In this document: positions 5,849-5,892 of the stretch, piece by piece
How the letters are laid out: each line of letters opens with the position of its first letter
Position numbering within the stretch: the first letter of the stretch is position 1
From: a bacterium
GTDB taxonomy: Bacteria; Eremiobacterota; Eremiobacteria; Baltobacterales; Baltobacteraceae
Length of the DNA stretch: 5,892 nt
Reading direction: 5' to 3'
Assembly: GCA_021781095.1 (NCBI GenBank)
Contig: JAJXXM010000363.1
Coordinates: 1-5,892 of the forward strand
Notes under the pieces: model-generated
The model's input: the letters and a program-made list of their open reading frames with translations, nothing else
Database searches by the model: none
Told to the model about the DNA's origin: nothing
Position numbers and translations under genes: made by a program

Positions 5849-5853
5849 AGGAG
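5849..5853 (+). promoter_or_regulatory. Strong ribosome binding site deciding a TTG start
   Basis: AGGAG, followed by a seven-base spacer to TTG at 5861. It is the best Shine-Dalgarno in the window. It argues for the TTG over the in-frame ATG at 5804, which has only a poor purine stretch upstream and would fall at or before the predicted transcript start of the second TAGAAT box. Confidence 0.6.
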
Positions 5854-5860
5854 AACCATT

Positions 5861-5892
5861 TTGCAGAAACGTTTCAGTGCACTCGGATTATT
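5861..5892 (+). CDS. Start of an unidentified gene, possibly exported protein (3' truncated)
   Basis: Only ten full codons are visible, reading M-Q-K-R-F-S-A-L-G-L and then the window ends. Two basic residues followed by small and hydrophobic ones look like the beginning of a signal peptide or membrane anchor, but ten residues cannot prove that. The TTG start is chosen because of the well-spaced AGGAG. An in-frame ATG at 5804 would add 19 residues including an arginine pair, and is less likely. Its own leader and candidate promoter suggest a separate transcription unit from the CoA genes. Function unknown. Confidence 0.55.
   Translation, partial: MQKRFSALGL

Larger units (their letters stand above)
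5711..5860 (+). promoter_or_regulatory. Intergenic region with candidate promoter(s) for the next gene
   Basis: This is the AT-richest patch of the window. TAGAAT occurs at 5751-5756 and again at 5793-5798; either could be a -10 box. The second lies at a good distance from the downstream start and would give a leader of about 55 bases. Its -35 is unclear: TTTACG at 5767-5772 is 20 bases away, longer than the usual 17. An 8-bp perfect palindrome, AGTTAACT at 5776-5783, sits in the spacer and could be an operator. After 5800 the leader turns GC-rich. Confidence 0.4.

Overview
The window is a gene-dense, GC-rich bacterial stretch with a strong codon bias toward G or C at third positions. Gene families and spacing are typical of a bacterial chromosome. 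Nothing in it looks mobile: there are no transposases, integrases, tRNAs, rRNAs or CRISPR repeats. The overall flavour (very GC-rich, a pantothenate/CoA cluster with unusual active-site residues, an aluminium-resistance/Met-gamma-lyase-like protein) is compatible with a poorly cultured lineage such as Candidatus Eremiobacterota. That assignment is a low-confidence impression and the sequence does not prove it.

Left part (1-1919): the C-terminal half of a lactose/cellobiose-type PTS permease (EIIC), cut by the window edge. Its stop codon overlaps (ATGA) the start of a PLP-dependent protein of the methionine gamma-lyase-like / 'aluminium resistance protein' family. The two are probably co-translated. 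Their pairing is not an obvious pathway.

Middle (1920-2921): three small genes. A single-domain PilZ protein (c-di-GMP-type receptor fold) reads rightwards. A 73-residue acidic protein of unknown function reads leftwards, and its 3' end overlaps the PilZ 3' end tail to tail. A minimal FHA-domain protein (phosphothreonine reader) reads rightwards and starts the next operon.

Right part (2625-5710): a tightly packed unit FHA - panC - coaBC - coaX. The junctions are a 1-base gap, an ATGA overlap and a 1-base overlap. The three enzymes form an unbroken run from pantoate plus beta-alanine to 4'-phosphopantetheine: PanC makes pantothenate, CoaX phosphorylates it, and CoaBC adds cysteine and decarboxylates the product. 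panB, panD, coaD and coaE are not in the window. Several residues normally conserved in CoaBC (the CoaC flap cysteine and the Lys of the CoaB S-S-G-K motif) and in CoaX (the Asp before G-T-A-T) are replaced, which is the most interesting observation here.

Right edge (5711-5892): an intergenic region holds a perfect 7-bp hairpin, two TAGAAT boxes, an 8-bp palindrome and a strong Shine-Dalgarno. These precede a TTG-initiated gene that runs off the end and may encode an exported protein.
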